DNA of 13,694 bases from Mollicutes bacterium. Lineage in GTDB: Bacteria; Bacillota_I; Bacilli_A; Izemoplasmatales; Izemoplasmataceae. The notes under the pieces were generated by a model. It made no database searches. It saw only the letters and a program-made list of their open reading frames with translations, and was not told where the DNA came from. Of the stretch, positions 1-7,057 are shown piece after piece. The position numbers and the translations under genes were made by a program. Position 1 is the first letter of the stretch. Each line of letters opens with the position of its first letter. Location of the stretch: NCBI GenBank assembly GCA_003559585.1, contig PWKX01000020.1, positions 1 through 13,694 of the forward strand, written 5' to 3'.

Positions 1-1104
1 GATGCTGTTTAGTGGATGGTTAAACTTGGAAGCTCTTGATGGTGTCCAAAACTTACTTTTAACCGCGCGACCATTTCCATTACGAATGTCTTCAGTTATA
101 GGCACAACCAGGTTATTTTCATCAACGGTCGCACCAACGTTTTGCACGGTTAGTAAGTAACGGTTATCGTTACTGTTGGTTGGGTAGTCTTGAACTTTGT
201 CAAAGTAAGATGGTTCTAAGGATACCGCATACAAGTGATCATTTTCAATGATAAAGGCATCATCATGTAGGACTTCAATATCGTATTTTCCGTTATGTTT
301 GGCATGGGTGATGGTGCTTTTTCCACTACCTGATAATCCAAACACACTCATTGTGTAAGGGGATTTGTTGGCTTGTCTAATTTCCTTAATACCACCGTGA
401 CAGGCGGTAAAGTTATGACGTGAAGCCATTGTCCAAGCTAGGGTGAGTGTGCCTTTTTTGTGTTCGCCAAAATAACGCATGCCAAATAACGCAGCGCAGT
501 TATGATCGCGGTCAAACAAAGCCAAGCCAGTTTCATGATTGTCAACCACATAATCTGGATCAGAATAGATGAAGATATCGCCTTCATCAAAGACGCGTGA
601 GTTGGCATAGACATCTTTCCAAGACTCATCGATGATTTGGAAATTTAACAACCAGGAATAAAGTGTGTTTTCATAACCCTCAGGGATAAGTAGATGGGCT
701 TTGACACTGTAATCTTCATGCAAACCAATCATCACAGTGGCGTGATACATCGTCACATCACGGGAATGAAAGAGCGCTTCTCTTAATGTTTTTGCATAAG
801 ATGCCATATTTGATTCATTCACGATGCGTCTCGCTTGTGCTTGGCGCCCAGTGATGCCGCCATCGTTAAATAACAATACTTTGGCATCTTCTGGTAGCCC
901 TAAGTCTTCGCTACGATAGACAGGCAAATCAGAGACAATGGTGCCAGGTGATTGTTTGGCTAAATGGTAGGCTTCCCGTAACGTATTAATTTTAATGACG
1001 TTGTTACGGTAAAATGCGGTTTCAATGGTCGTGCGAATTTGTTGGTGAATATGAGGTGTTTTTGTGCCGATTTCTGAGCGTTTTAAATGACTTCTTGTGG
1101 CCAA
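1..1104 (-). CDS. pckA: Phosphoenolpyruvate carboxykinase (ATP), divergent type, 3'-truncated by window edge
   Basis: Interconverts oxaloacetate + ATP and PEP + CO2 + ADP in the cytosol. The first 368 codons are open and unbroken; the C-terminal part lies beyond the left edge. The start is a TTG at 1104-1102, chosen because an AGGAGG site lies 7 nt upstream, and it explains why an ATG-only search misses the gene. Family signatures occur in the expected order: a GEHKKG stretch with Lys216/Lys217 (metal and substrate binding in E. coli PckA), a His in TACHGG (His236), a P-loop reading FGLSGSGKST with Lys262 (the classic form is GLSGTGKTT), and an Asp pair in HDDAF (Asp281/282). The regions around these motifs differ strongly from the E. 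coli enzyme and fit the divergent clostridial-type ATP-PEPCK, as I recall it. Its Shine-Dalgarno begins at the stop codon of the upstream dehydrogenase gene, so it is the last visible member of that operon and probably translationally coupled. Direction of flux cannot be read from sequence. Confidence 0.85.
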   Translation of the reverse strand, partial: MATRSHLKRSEIGTKTPHIHQQIRTTIETAFYRNNVIKINTLREAYHLAKQSPGTIVSDLPVYRSEDLGLPEDAKVLLFNDGGITGRQAQARRIVNESNMASYAKTLREALFHSRDVTMYHATVMIGLHEDYSVKAHLLIPEGYENTLYSWLLNFQIIDESWKDVYANSRVFDEGDIFIYSDPDYVVDNHETGLALFDRDHNCAALFGMRYFGEHKKGTLTLAWTMASRHNFTACHGGIKEIRQANKSPYTMSVFGLSGSGKSTITHAKHNGKYDIEVLHDDAFIIENDHLYAVSLEPSYFDKVQDYPTNSNDNRYLLTVQNVGATVDENNLVVPITEDIRNGNGRAVKSKFWTPSRASKFNHPLNSI

Positions 1105-1119
1105 GGCAACCCCTCCTTT

Positions 1120-2241
1120 TTACTCAATATTCCATTGGAATTTTTTGCGCGATGTTACGTTATCACTTTTCATTCTGACTAGTTTTTCAATTCGGCGTTC
1201 AGCCAAAATGTTGGCGGCTTTGTAAGTCGGAATGCTTTCGGTTCTAGCGATTTCAAAGATTTCCATTAAACGATCATAGATGCCATCGGTGGTTTGAATG
1301 GCACTTGGTTCATGGTACCCGATCATTTCATGGTAAACGTTAATAACCCCGCCGGCGTTGATGACGAAGTCTGGTGCATAAAGAATGTCTTTTTCTTCTA
1401 ACATTGGACCGTGGACATCTTCATTTTTAAGGACGTTGTTGGCTGCCCCAGCGATGATTTGTGTTCTAAGTTTAGGGATGGTCTCATCGTTTAATACAGC
1501 CCCAATGGCATTTGGTGAGAAGATGTCGCATTTCTTTTCAAAAATGTCATCTGGTTCAACATAAACCGCTAGTGGGAAAAGTTCTTTAAAGGTTTTAATT
1601 TTTTCTTCATCAATATCTGTAAAATAGATGCGACGAATATCATTTTCTTTTAAGTATTTACCCATTTCTTGTACAACCGCGCCGACACCTTGAAAAGCGA
1701 TCGTTAGACCATCTAAGTTGTCTTGGTTAAGTTTTTCCTTAACAGCGGCTAGCATGCCAACATAGGTTCCTTTTGCTGTTAAGATTGTTGTTGAGCCAGC
1801 GCCTTTACGTAAAACACCAGAGACATAGTCGGTTTCTTTGTTCATCCATTCACAATCTTTTAATGTCATATTCATGTCTTGTCCGGTGTAAACGCGGCCG
1901 TTTAAACTTTGAATATACCGACCATAAGCACGCATGAATGCTTCGTTTTTTAATTTTTTAGGATCACCGATGATGACGTTTTTACACCCACCGATATCTA
2001 AACCAGCTGCTGCGTTTTTATAAGTCATGCCACGCGCTAAACGTGTCACATCATATAAGGCTTCCTCTTCACTTTTATAATCGTAAAAACGGGTGCCCCC
2101 ACATGATGGACCTAAGCGTGTATCATGGATACATGTGATGCCTTTTAGACCGGTTTCCTTGTTGTGGAAATAAATGATTTGTTCAAAACCATCGTTTGTG
2201 TACTCAAATACATCGTTGGTTAAATCTTTCTTTTTAGCCAT
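1120..2241 (-). CDS. Leucine/valine/phenylalanine dehydrogenase (Glu/Leu/Phe/Val dehydrogenase family)
   Basis: NAD-dependent oxidative deamination of a branched-chain or aromatic amino acid to its 2-oxoacid and ammonia, in the cytosol. At 373 aa it has the usual length. It aligns well with Bacillus LeuDH: GMTYKNAAAGL with Lys75 (LeuDH Lys68), GGCK with catalytic Lys87 (LeuDH Lys80), Asp122 (LeuDH Asp115), a Rossmann loop QGVGAVV, and VINAGGVINV near the C-terminus. Two substrate-pocket positions differ: LeuDH Leu40 is Cys47 and Ala113 is Gly120, within an RVYTGQDM stretch that resembles phenylalanine dehydrogenase. The preferred side chain is therefore uncertain. The ATG is preceded by AAGGAG at 6-7 nt. 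It sits 35 nt after the phosphotransacylase gene and 15 nt before pckA, which places it inside the buk-led operon. The location beside ptb and buk matches the Bacillus bkd arrangement (ptb-bcd-buk). Confidence 0.9.
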   Translation of the reverse strand: MAKKKDLTNDVFEYTNDGFEQIIYFHNKETGLKGITCIHDTRLGPSCGGTRFYDYKSEEEALYDVTRLARGMTYKNAAAGLDIGGCKNVIIGDPKKLKNEAFMRAYGRYIQSLNGRVYTGQDMNMTLKDCEWMNKETDYVSGVLRKGAGSTTILTAKGTYVGMLAAVKEKLNQDNLDGLTIAFQGVGAVVQEMGKYLKENDIRRIYFTDIDEEKIKTFKELFPLAVYVEPDDIFEKKCDIFSPNAIGAVLNDETIPKLRTQIIAGAANNVLKNEDVHGPMLEEKDILYAPDFVINAGGVINVYHEMIGYHEPSAIQTTDGIYDRLMEIFEIARTESIPTYKAANILAERRIEKLVRMKSDNVTSRKKFQWNIE

Positions 2242-2276
2242 TGTAATCTCCTTTTTATATCAAGTTTTTTTTATGT

Positions 2277-3173
2277 TTATTTCACCATTAAAGCGCTTAG
2301 TGCTATAGAATAAAACTTAGAAGCTTCTGAATCGGCACGCGAGGTTAATACAATTGGTTTTTTAGCCCCAGCAATGACACTTGCACTTTTAGCCCCAGCT
2401 AAGAACATCATGGTCTTATAAAAGACGTTGCCAGCTTCAATCATTGGCATTAAAAGAATATCAACATCGCCTGCAATAGAAGAGGTAATGCCTTTATGTC
2501 GTGCCGCTTCTTTGTTGATGGCGTTATCGATTGCAAACGGGCCATCGACGATACAGTTTTTAATCATACCTTGTGTTTGCCTATCTTTTAATGTTTGCGC
2601 ATCTAAGGTTGCTTGCATTTTTGGGTTTACTTTTTCAACCGCGGCAATCATACCGACTGCAGGGGTTTGAATGCCAATCGCTAAAGCCACTTGAACCGCA
2701 TTGTCAATAATTTCTTGTTTTTCATCCACATTCGGTGTGATGTTCATCGCGCCATCGCTCATGAGTAATAATTTATGATAACCGCTCGTTTCAAACACAC
2801 TAACATGGGATATCCGGCGGTTTGTCCTCAACCCTTTTTCTTTACTCAATGCCGCTTTTAAGATGGTTGCTGTATCGACTAGACCTTTCATTAAAAACGC
2901 ATCATCATGATCGTGCACATAACCCACCGCTTTTGCGCAGGTCTTAATCATATCAGTTTCATGGATGATGTCATAAGCGTCCACGGGCGCTTTAATTTTA
3001 TGTAAGACCGCTTCGATTTTGGCTTGATCTCCAAACAAAAGTGGTTTAATAAACCCTTCTTTGCGTGCCATTTCAACACTTTTTAAGACAGGTTCATCAT
3101 CGGCGACTGCCACCACGAGTGTTCTTGGTTTTTGTTGTTTTGCTGCATGGATTAAATCTTGCATCGTTTTCAT
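2277..3173 (-). CDS. ptb: Phosphate butyryltransferase (phosphate branched-chain acyltransferase)
   Basis: Converts butyryl-CoA or branched acyl-CoA plus phosphate into acyl-phosphate and CoA, feeding the kinase encoded just upstream. The 298-aa protein has the length of Ptb. It shows the phosphotransacetylase-family C-terminal pattern: a GDVDILLMPMIEAGN stretch, then FLAGAKSASVIAGAKKPIVLTSRADS, typical of Ptb/Pta. Earlier segments FLMKGLVDTATILKA and VFETSGYHKLLLMSDGAMNI also fit. The start is ATG 3173, placed 8 nt after the buk stop with a GTAGGTG ribosome site overlapping that stop; a second in-frame ATG lies three codons later. The tight spacing indicates coupling with buk. Substrate range (butyryl, isobutyryl, isovaleryl) cannot be read from the sequence, but the adjacent amino-acid dehydrogenase favours branched acyl groups. 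Confidence 0.92.
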   Translation of the reverse strand: MKTMQDLIHAAKQQKPRTLVVAVADDEPVLKSVEMARKEGFIKPLLFGDQAKIEAVLHKIKAPVDAYDIIHETDMIKTCAKAVGYVHDHDDAFLMKGLVDTATILKAALSKEKGLRTNRRISHVSVFETSGYHKLLLMSDGAMNITPNVDEKQEIIDNAVQVALAIGIQTPAVGMIAAVEKVNPKMQATLDAQTLKDRQTQGMIKNCIVDGPFAIDNAINKEAARHKGITSSIAGDVDILLMPMIEAGNVFYKTMMFLAGAKSASVIAGAKKPIVLTSRADSEASKFYSIALSALMVK

Positions 3174-3181
3174 CGTTTCAC

Positions 3182-4252
3182 CTACTCATAAATTTTAGCT
3201 TGTTCTTCACCGTTTAAAACCCTTAAAGCACCAAAGGCTAAACTTTCCATTTCATCTTCACCGGGATAGACAAGTATCTTTGCGATGAATGATGTTCGTT
3301 TGCTGATTTCATCAACCAGCAATTGATCATAGGCCAGGCCACCTGTTAAAATGATGGCATCAACATCACCTTCAAGCACGGTTGCACAACTGCCAATTTC
3401 TTTAGCGATTTGATAACACATGACCTTATAAATAAACGCGGCCTTTTTATCACCATTTTTAATGCGTTTTTCAATCTCGAAGCCATCATTAGTACCAAGG
3501 TGTGCCACAAGCCCACCTTGACCATAATTTTTCTTCTTAATGTCTTCTAACGTGTGCTCACCTTTGAAAATCATTTTATAAAGGGGTCCTAATGGCACAC
3601 TGCCACTACGTTCAGGACTCATCGGTCCATCACCATCAAGGGCATTGTTGACATCGACCACACGGCCTTTTTTATGAGCACCAACACTAATGCCACCACC
3701 AAGATGTGCGACAATCATGTTTAATGATTCATAAGGTTTGTTTAAATCTTTGGCGGCTTTAAAGGCAACTGCTTTTTGATTTAAAGCATGAAAAAGCGAA
3801 TCTCGCATGATCTCAGGCATGCCGGTATAGCGGGCGATATCATCCATTTCATCAACCGCGACCGGATCAACGATAAAACTAGGTACTGAGATGTTTTCAG
3901 CGATTTCCTTTGCGATCACACAACCAAGATTAGATGCATGTTCACCGCGCGGGGCTTGTTTAATGTAATCAACCATCGCATCATTAACCGAATACGTACC
4001 ACTTTCAATTGGTTTGAGCATGCCACCACGCCCCACAACCGCATCCAATGATTTAATGTCGATGTTTTCTTTTTTTAATGTATCCAAGATCGCATCTTTA
4101 CGAAAATCATACTGATCGATGATACTCGCATACTGATTGATGGTACTTGTATCATGGCGAATCGTGGTTTTAAATTGACACGTTTCCCCCACAAAAACAG
4201 CAATCTTAGTGCTGGTCGAACCAGGGTTGATTGCCAAAATATGTTTGTCCAT
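3182..4252 (-). CDS. buk: Butyrate kinase (branched-chain fatty-acid kinase)
   Basis: Transfers phosphate from butyryl- or branched acyl-phosphate to ADP, the ATP-yielding last step of this fermentation route. The 356-aa protein has the family length and belongs to the acetate-kinase/ASKHA fold: N-terminal NPGSTSTKIAVF (residues 9-20), a VAHLGGGISVGAH phosphate loop, a DGDGPMSPERSG stretch typical of butyrate kinases, and a C-terminal DAIILTGGLAYD motif. Start ATG 4252 has a strong AGGAGG site 6 nt upstream. It is the first gene of the operon buk-ptb-dehydrogenase-pckA, whose promoter and cre site lie just upstream. It ends with TAG, 8 nt before the ptb start. Alternative reading as acetate kinase is unlikely because the butyrate-kinase motifs and the ptb partner are both present. 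Confidence 0.93.
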   Translation of the reverse strand: MDKHILAINPGSTSTKIAVFVGETCQFKTTIRHDTSTINQYASIIDQYDFRKDAILDTLKKENIDIKSLDAVVGRGGMLKPIESGTYSVNDAMVDYIKQAPRGEHASNLGCVIAKEIAENISVPSFIVDPVAVDEMDDIARYTGMPEIMRDSLFHALNQKAVAFKAAKDLNKPYESLNMIVAHLGGGISVGAHKKGRVVDVNNALDGDGPMSPERSGSVPLGPLYKMIFKGEHTLEDIKKKNYGQGGLVAHLGTNDGFEIEKRIKNGDKKAAFIYKVMCYQIAKEIGSCATVLEGDVDAIILTGGLAYDQLLVDEISKRTSFIAKILVYPGEDEMESLAFGALRVLNGEEQAKIYE

Positions 4253-4291
4253 AATGTCCTCCTGAATTGCAAATATTTAACAACAATATAG

Positions 4292-4320
4292 ATTATAACA
4301 TGTTAGCGTTTTCACAACAA
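4292..4320 (-). promoter_or_regulatory. Sigma-A-type promoter of the buk operon
   Basis: On the minus strand TTGTTG (4320-4315) is followed after exactly 17 nt by TATAAT (4297-4292). The bases TGT directly before the -10 make it an extended -10 promoter. An A/T-rich tract lies upstream of the -35 and could act as an UP element. The predicted start would give a leader of roughly 30 nt, too short for a riboswitch. Confidence 0.8.
4301..4314 (-). promoter_or_regulatory. CcpA catabolite-response element (cre) in the buk promoter
   Basis: The minus strand reads TGAAAACGCTAACA, which matches every position of the Gram-positive cre consensus TGWAANCGNTNWCA. It lies entirely in the 17-bp spacer between the -35 and -10 of the buk promoter. 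In Firmicutes a cre overlapping the promoter core represses transcription when CcpA/HPr-Ser-P is bound, so the operon is probably shut off when preferred sugars are present. CcpA itself is not in the window. Confidence 0.75.
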
Positions 4321-4357
4321 CCGTAAAAACGAAAAAATATCTAAAAAGTTGTCACAC

Positions 4358-4382
4358 AAAAAAGCGCAGGTTGCGCTTTTTT
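4358..4382 (-). terminator. Intrinsic terminator after tryptophanase
   Basis: AAAAAAGCGCA and TGCGCTTTTTT form an 11-bp perfect stem with a three-base loop. On the minus strand it begins in the last bases of the tnaA stop codon and ends in a run of six T. It separates tnaA from the buk operon, which therefore has its own promoter. Because the stem begins with six A, it could work on the plus strand too, though nothing on that strand needs it. Confidence 0.85.
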
Positions 4383-5763
4383 ATAAAGGTTTAAATTTAG
4401 CCGTAAAGTGTCTTAAGACTGGTGGTTCATATACAAAATCAAGCCCTTTTAAACGGTCTTTATTTTGATAGACTTCAATCACACCATCAGCTACCACATC
4501 TAAGTGGTTATATGTGTAGGTTCTTCTGGGAATGGTTAAGCGCATAAATTCAACAGGACTTTCGATGTTTTCTTTTGTGTCAGGGTCTCTACCGAGTAGC
4601 AGTGAGCCGATTTCAACACCGCGAACGCCACTGGCTTCATAAAGCGCATTAACAACAGCTTGGGCAGGAAACTGGTGATAAGGAATATGCGGTACCATCG
4701 CTTTACAATCCACAAATACTGCGTGACCACCTGTAGGCCATTGTATGGGCACACCGGCCGCTTTAAGTTTATCACCTAAATATTTTACTTGATCGGTGCG
4801 GTGTTCTAAGTAATCCTCATCAAGGGCCTCTTCAAGCCCAACAGCTAAGGCTTCCATATCGCGGCCACTCATACAACCATAAGTTGGAAAACCTTCTAAA
4901 GGAACCACCCGTGAACGGCATTGTTCGAATAACGCTTCGTTTTCTTTAATGGCTAACACACCGCCAATATTAACAAGCCCATCTTTTTTAGCGCTCATCA
5001 TAAAAATATCAGCTAAGGCAAATGCTTCTTGTGCAATCGCTAAAATGCTTTTATGCTCGTAGCCTTTTTCGCGTTGCTTAACAAAGTAGGCATTCTCAGC
5101 ATAACGTGCCCCATCAATAATGATGGGAATATCATAACCTCTCGCAATCGCGGCTGTTTCTTTTAAGTTATCCATTGAAACAGGTTGCCCACCTGCTGAA
5201 TTGTTGGTAATGGTCATGATGATGCCAGCAATGTTTTCTTTGCCTTTTTCCTCAATGAGTGTTTTTAAACGTTTGGTATCAAAGTTTCCTTTAAAAGGGT
5301 GATGGGTTTTGGTGTCAAAACAAGCATCGATGACACAATCAATGGCTCTTGCTCCTGCAATTTCTACATGAGCTCTGGTCGTATCGAAATGCATGTTAGA
5401 AATAAAATGCATGTGTTCATGTTTCACCAAAGCGGGTAGAAGCACTTGTTCAGCCCCTCTGCCTTGATGAACGGGCATGAAACATTGATAGTTCGTGATG
5501 TGTTTGACCACGCCTTCAAGTCGGTAAAAACTTCTTGAACCAGCATAAGCCTCATCGCCTTGCATCAATGCGCCCCACTGTTTATCACTCATGGCACCAG
5601 TCCCTGAATCGGTGAGTAAATCAATGTATACATCTTCGCTTTTTAAAGCAAACGGGTTATAACCTGCTTGTGCTAAGCGTTCTTTACGTTTTTCTTTTGA
5701 AATTTGATTGATGGGTTCTACCATTTTAATGCGGTAGGGTTCTGCTTTATAGTTTGATCGCAT
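4381..5763 (-). CDS. tnaA: Tryptophanase (L-tryptophan indole-lyase), PLP-dependent
   Basis: Splits L-tryptophan into indole, pyruvate and ammonia. The 460-aa protein covers the whole family length and retains the tryptophanase/tyrosine phenol-lyase signatures: DSGTGAMS, GDEAYAGSRSFY, HQGRGAEQ, NNSAGGQPVS, and the PLP-binding Lys260 in MSAKKD. Residues that separate the two enzymes point to tryptophanase: Asp127 in FDTTR (E. coli TnaA Asp137; tyrosine phenol-lyase has Thr), Ile385 in GVEIGSLLLGRDP where tyrosine phenol-lyase has the phenol-binding Arg381, and His452 in LRHFTA (TnaA His463; Phe in the other). Arg130 and some surface segments, such as GRDMEALAVGL and YLGDKLKAAGVPI, are instead close to tyrosine phenol-lyase. 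Start ATG 5763 has an AGAGG site about 10 nt upstream. It is transcribed alone, with its own promoter and terminator. No TnaC-like leader or Trp permease gene is adjacent. Confidence 0.92.
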   Translation of the reverse strand: MRSNYKAEPYRIKMVEPINQISKEKRKERLAQAGYNPFALKSEDVYIDLLTDSGTGAMSDKQWGALMQGDEAYAGSRSFYRLEGVVKHITNYQCFMPVHQGRGAEQVLLPALVKHEHMHFISNMHFDTTRAHVEIAGARAIDCVIDACFDTKTHHPFKGNFDTKRLKTLIEEKGKENIAGIIMTITNNSAGGQPVSMDNLKETAAIARGYDIPIIIDGARYAENAYFVKQREKGYEHKSILAIAQEAFALADIFMMSAKKDGLVNIGGVLAIKENEALFEQCRSRVVPLEGFPTYGCMSGRDMEALAVGLEEALDEDYLEHRTDQVKYLGDKLKAAGVPIQWPTGGHAVFVDCKAMVPHIPYHQFPAQAVVNALYEASGVRGVEIGSLLLGRDPDTKENIESPVEFMRLTIPRRTYTYNHLDVVADGVIEVYQNKDRLKGLDFVYEPPVLRHFTAKFKPL

Positions 5764-5796
5764 GTCAAATCATCCTCTCTTTATAAGTCCATGAAC

Positions 5797-5825
5797 ATTA
5801 TACATGATATTAAACAAAATGAAAA
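5797..5825 (-). promoter_or_regulatory. Predicted tryptophanase promoter
   Basis: On the minus strand TATAAT (5802-5797) is preceded at 17 nt by TTTTCA (5825-5820), a 4/6 match to the -35 consensus. The predicted transcript leader is only about 27 nt, so there is no room for an E. coli-type tnaC attenuation leader. The -35 is overlapped by a near-consensus cre motif. Confidence 0.6.
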
Positions 5826-5833
5826 CGCTATCT
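5820..5833. promoter_or_regulatory. Near-consensus cre motif over the tnaA -35
   Basis: The plus strand reads TGAAAACGCTATCT, matching 13 of 14 positions of the cre consensus TGWAANCGNTNWCA; only the last base differs. Its first ten bases are identical to the cre in the buk promoter. It covers the -35 of the tryptophanase promoter, a position expected to give repression by CcpA. Confidence 0.5.
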
Positions 5834-5855
5834 AAAGAATAATTGTTTATTCTTT
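5834..5855. promoter_or_regulatory. 22-bp inverted repeat in the divergent tnaA/oxidoreductase control region
   Basis: AAAGAATAA and TTATTCTTT are perfect 9-bp arms around a 4-base centre (TTGT). The repeat touches the -35 region of the rightward promoter and adjoins the cre-like motif of the leftward one. It is A/T-rich, not followed by a T tract, and sits between two start points, so it fits an operator for a dimeric regulator better than a terminator. The regulator is unknown and I do not recognise the motif. Confidence 0.55.
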
Positions 5856-5882
5856 TTAAGGCAGTCATTAACATGATATAAT
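5854..5882 (+). promoter_or_regulatory. Promoter of the flavin oxidoreductase gene
   Basis: TATAAT at 5877-5882 with TGA just before it forms an extended -10. The -35 at 17-nt spacing is weak (TTTTAA, 5854-5859), and the preceding palindrome overlaps it by two bases. The predicted leader is about 19 nt. Confidence 0.65.
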
Positions 5883-5907
5883 GCTTTAAGTAAGGAGTGT
5901 GACGCAC

Positions 5908-7005
5908 ATGAAATCTTATTTTGAACCGCTCACCATTAAAGGCCACACCATTAAAAACCGCTTAGCCCTAGCCCCGATGACCACCTATAGTGGCAACGAA
6001 GATGAAACCCCATCACAAGCAGAAATTGACTACATAAAAATTAGAAGTCAAGATTTGGGTTTAATCATTTCACCAGCCATTAGTATCAACGACCAAGCAC
6101 AAGCGTTTGAAAACCAAATGAGTTTAAAAGCAGACGCATATGTCGATGCGATGAAACCATTTGTTAAAGCGATGCAATCAAATGGTGGCAAAGCCATTGC
6201 ACAATTGCATCATGGTGGTCGTATGAATGATCCTAGTTTATACGATGACCCATCCGATATTGTTTCGGCCAGTGCGGTTAAAGCACCACGACCAAACATG
6301 CCTACCCCACGAGCTTTAACAGAAACCGAAGTAAAACAGACCATCAATGATTTTGCCCAAGCCACAAGACGTGCTTTAGAGGCTGGGTATGATGGCATTG
6401 AACTACATGGGGCCAACACTTATTTGCTCCAACAATTTTTCTCCCCTCACTCGAATCAACGTACCGATCAATACGGGGGATCACTAGAAAACCGTCTGCG
6501 TTTTATTTTAGAGATTGTTGAAGCGGTGCACTGTGAAATCGTTAATTTTGGCGAAGACGATGTCATATTTGGTTATCGTTTCTCACCAGAGGAATTAGAG
6601 CCCAACGGCATCACGCTTGATGATACTAAAATTCTTTTGACAGCGCTTAATGATACGTCTTTAGATTATATTCATATCTCACTGGGTCACTACAAACAAA
6701 CCTCAATGCGTGATGAAAGCGACCAAGAACCACTCATCCATCAACTAAAACCATACATCAAAGATAAGTTGTTTATTGGTTCAGGTCATATTCACGATAA
6801 ACCTGATTTAGATGACGCGTTTAGTTTGGGGTATGACCTCATGGCAATTGGGGCTGCGCTTATTTCTGATCCCGATTTTGTGCATAAGATTAAAACCGGT
6901 CAAACCCCGTCTAGAAAAGTTGACAAACACACGGTACCAAAAGGGTTATACGACCGACTTTATAAAAACAAAGACCGCTTTGGTAAACGCGGCTTAACGT
7001 TCTAA
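5908..7005 (+). CDS. NADH:flavin oxidoreductase, Old Yellow Enzyme family
   Basis: FMN-dependent ene-reductase of the (beta/alpha)8-barrel OYE family, probably reducing an activated C=C bond with NAD(P)H; the physiological substrate is unknown. The 365-aa product is the compact form: the C-terminal iron-sulfur/FAD region of 2,4-dienoyl-CoA reductase-type members is absent. Visible motifs are NRLALAPMTTYS near the N-terminus, QLHHGGR (99-105), the catalytic HGAN (His167, Asn170) followed by YLLQQFFSP, then the signature NQRTDQYGGSLENRLRF, and a C-terminal FIGSGHIHD and DLMAIGAALISDPDF for phosphate binding. The chosen start is ATG 5908 (AAGGAG 10 nt upstream); an in-frame GTG at 5899 lies too close to the ribosome site. 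It is transcribed divergently from tryptophanase through a shared control region. No terminator follows; the next gene has its own promoter starting at the stop codon. Confidence 0.88.
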   Translation: MKSYFEPLTIKGHTIKNRLALAPMTTYSGNEDETPSQAEIDYIKIRSQDLGLIISPAISINDQAQAFENQMSLKADAYVDAMKPFVKAMQSNGGKAIAQLHHGGRMNDPSLYDDPSDIVSASAVKAPRPNMPTPRALTETEVKQTINDFAQATRRALEAGYDGIELHGANTYLLQQFFSPHSNQRTDQYGGSLENRLRFILEIVEAVHCEIVNFGEDDVIFGYRFSPEELEPNGITLDDTKILLTALNDTSLDYIHISLGHYKQTSMRDESDQEPLIHQLKPYIKDKLFIGSGHIHDKPDLDDAFSLGYDLMAIGAALISDPDFVHKIKTGQTPSRKVDKHTVPKGLYDRLYKNKDRFGKRGLTF

Positions 7006-7016
7006 CTTGCCAAGTT
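7004..7016. promoter_or_regulatory. Small palindrome overlapping a -35 box
   Basis: AACTTG-C-CAAGTT is a perfect 6-bp inverted repeat around one base. It begins inside the stop codon of the oxidoreductase gene and fully covers the -35 hexamer of the next promoter. It could be an operator, though a 13-bp palindrome may also be chance. Confidence 0.35.
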
Positions 7017-7035
7017 TATGTCATGCGATTATAAT
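7007..7035 (+). promoter_or_regulatory. Promoter of the small unknown gene at 7058
   Basis: TTGCCA (7007-7012) and TATAAT (7030-7035) are separated by exactly 17 nt. The predicted start near 7042 leaves a leader of only about 16 nt, so the Shine-Dalgarno lies practically at the 5' end. Confidence 0.75.
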
Positions 7036-7057
7036 ATGAGTAAAAGGAGGGTTGCTG

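Noticed and set aside
438..629. 63-aa open frame on the minus strand
   Set aside because: It lies inside the continuous PEP carboxykinase frame, which has a ribosome site and conserved motifs; this is a shadow frame.
4301..4320. Rex-like half site TTGTGAAAA in the buk promoter
   Set aside because: The second half of the palindrome (TTCACAA) is absent; the stretch is better explained by the cre match.
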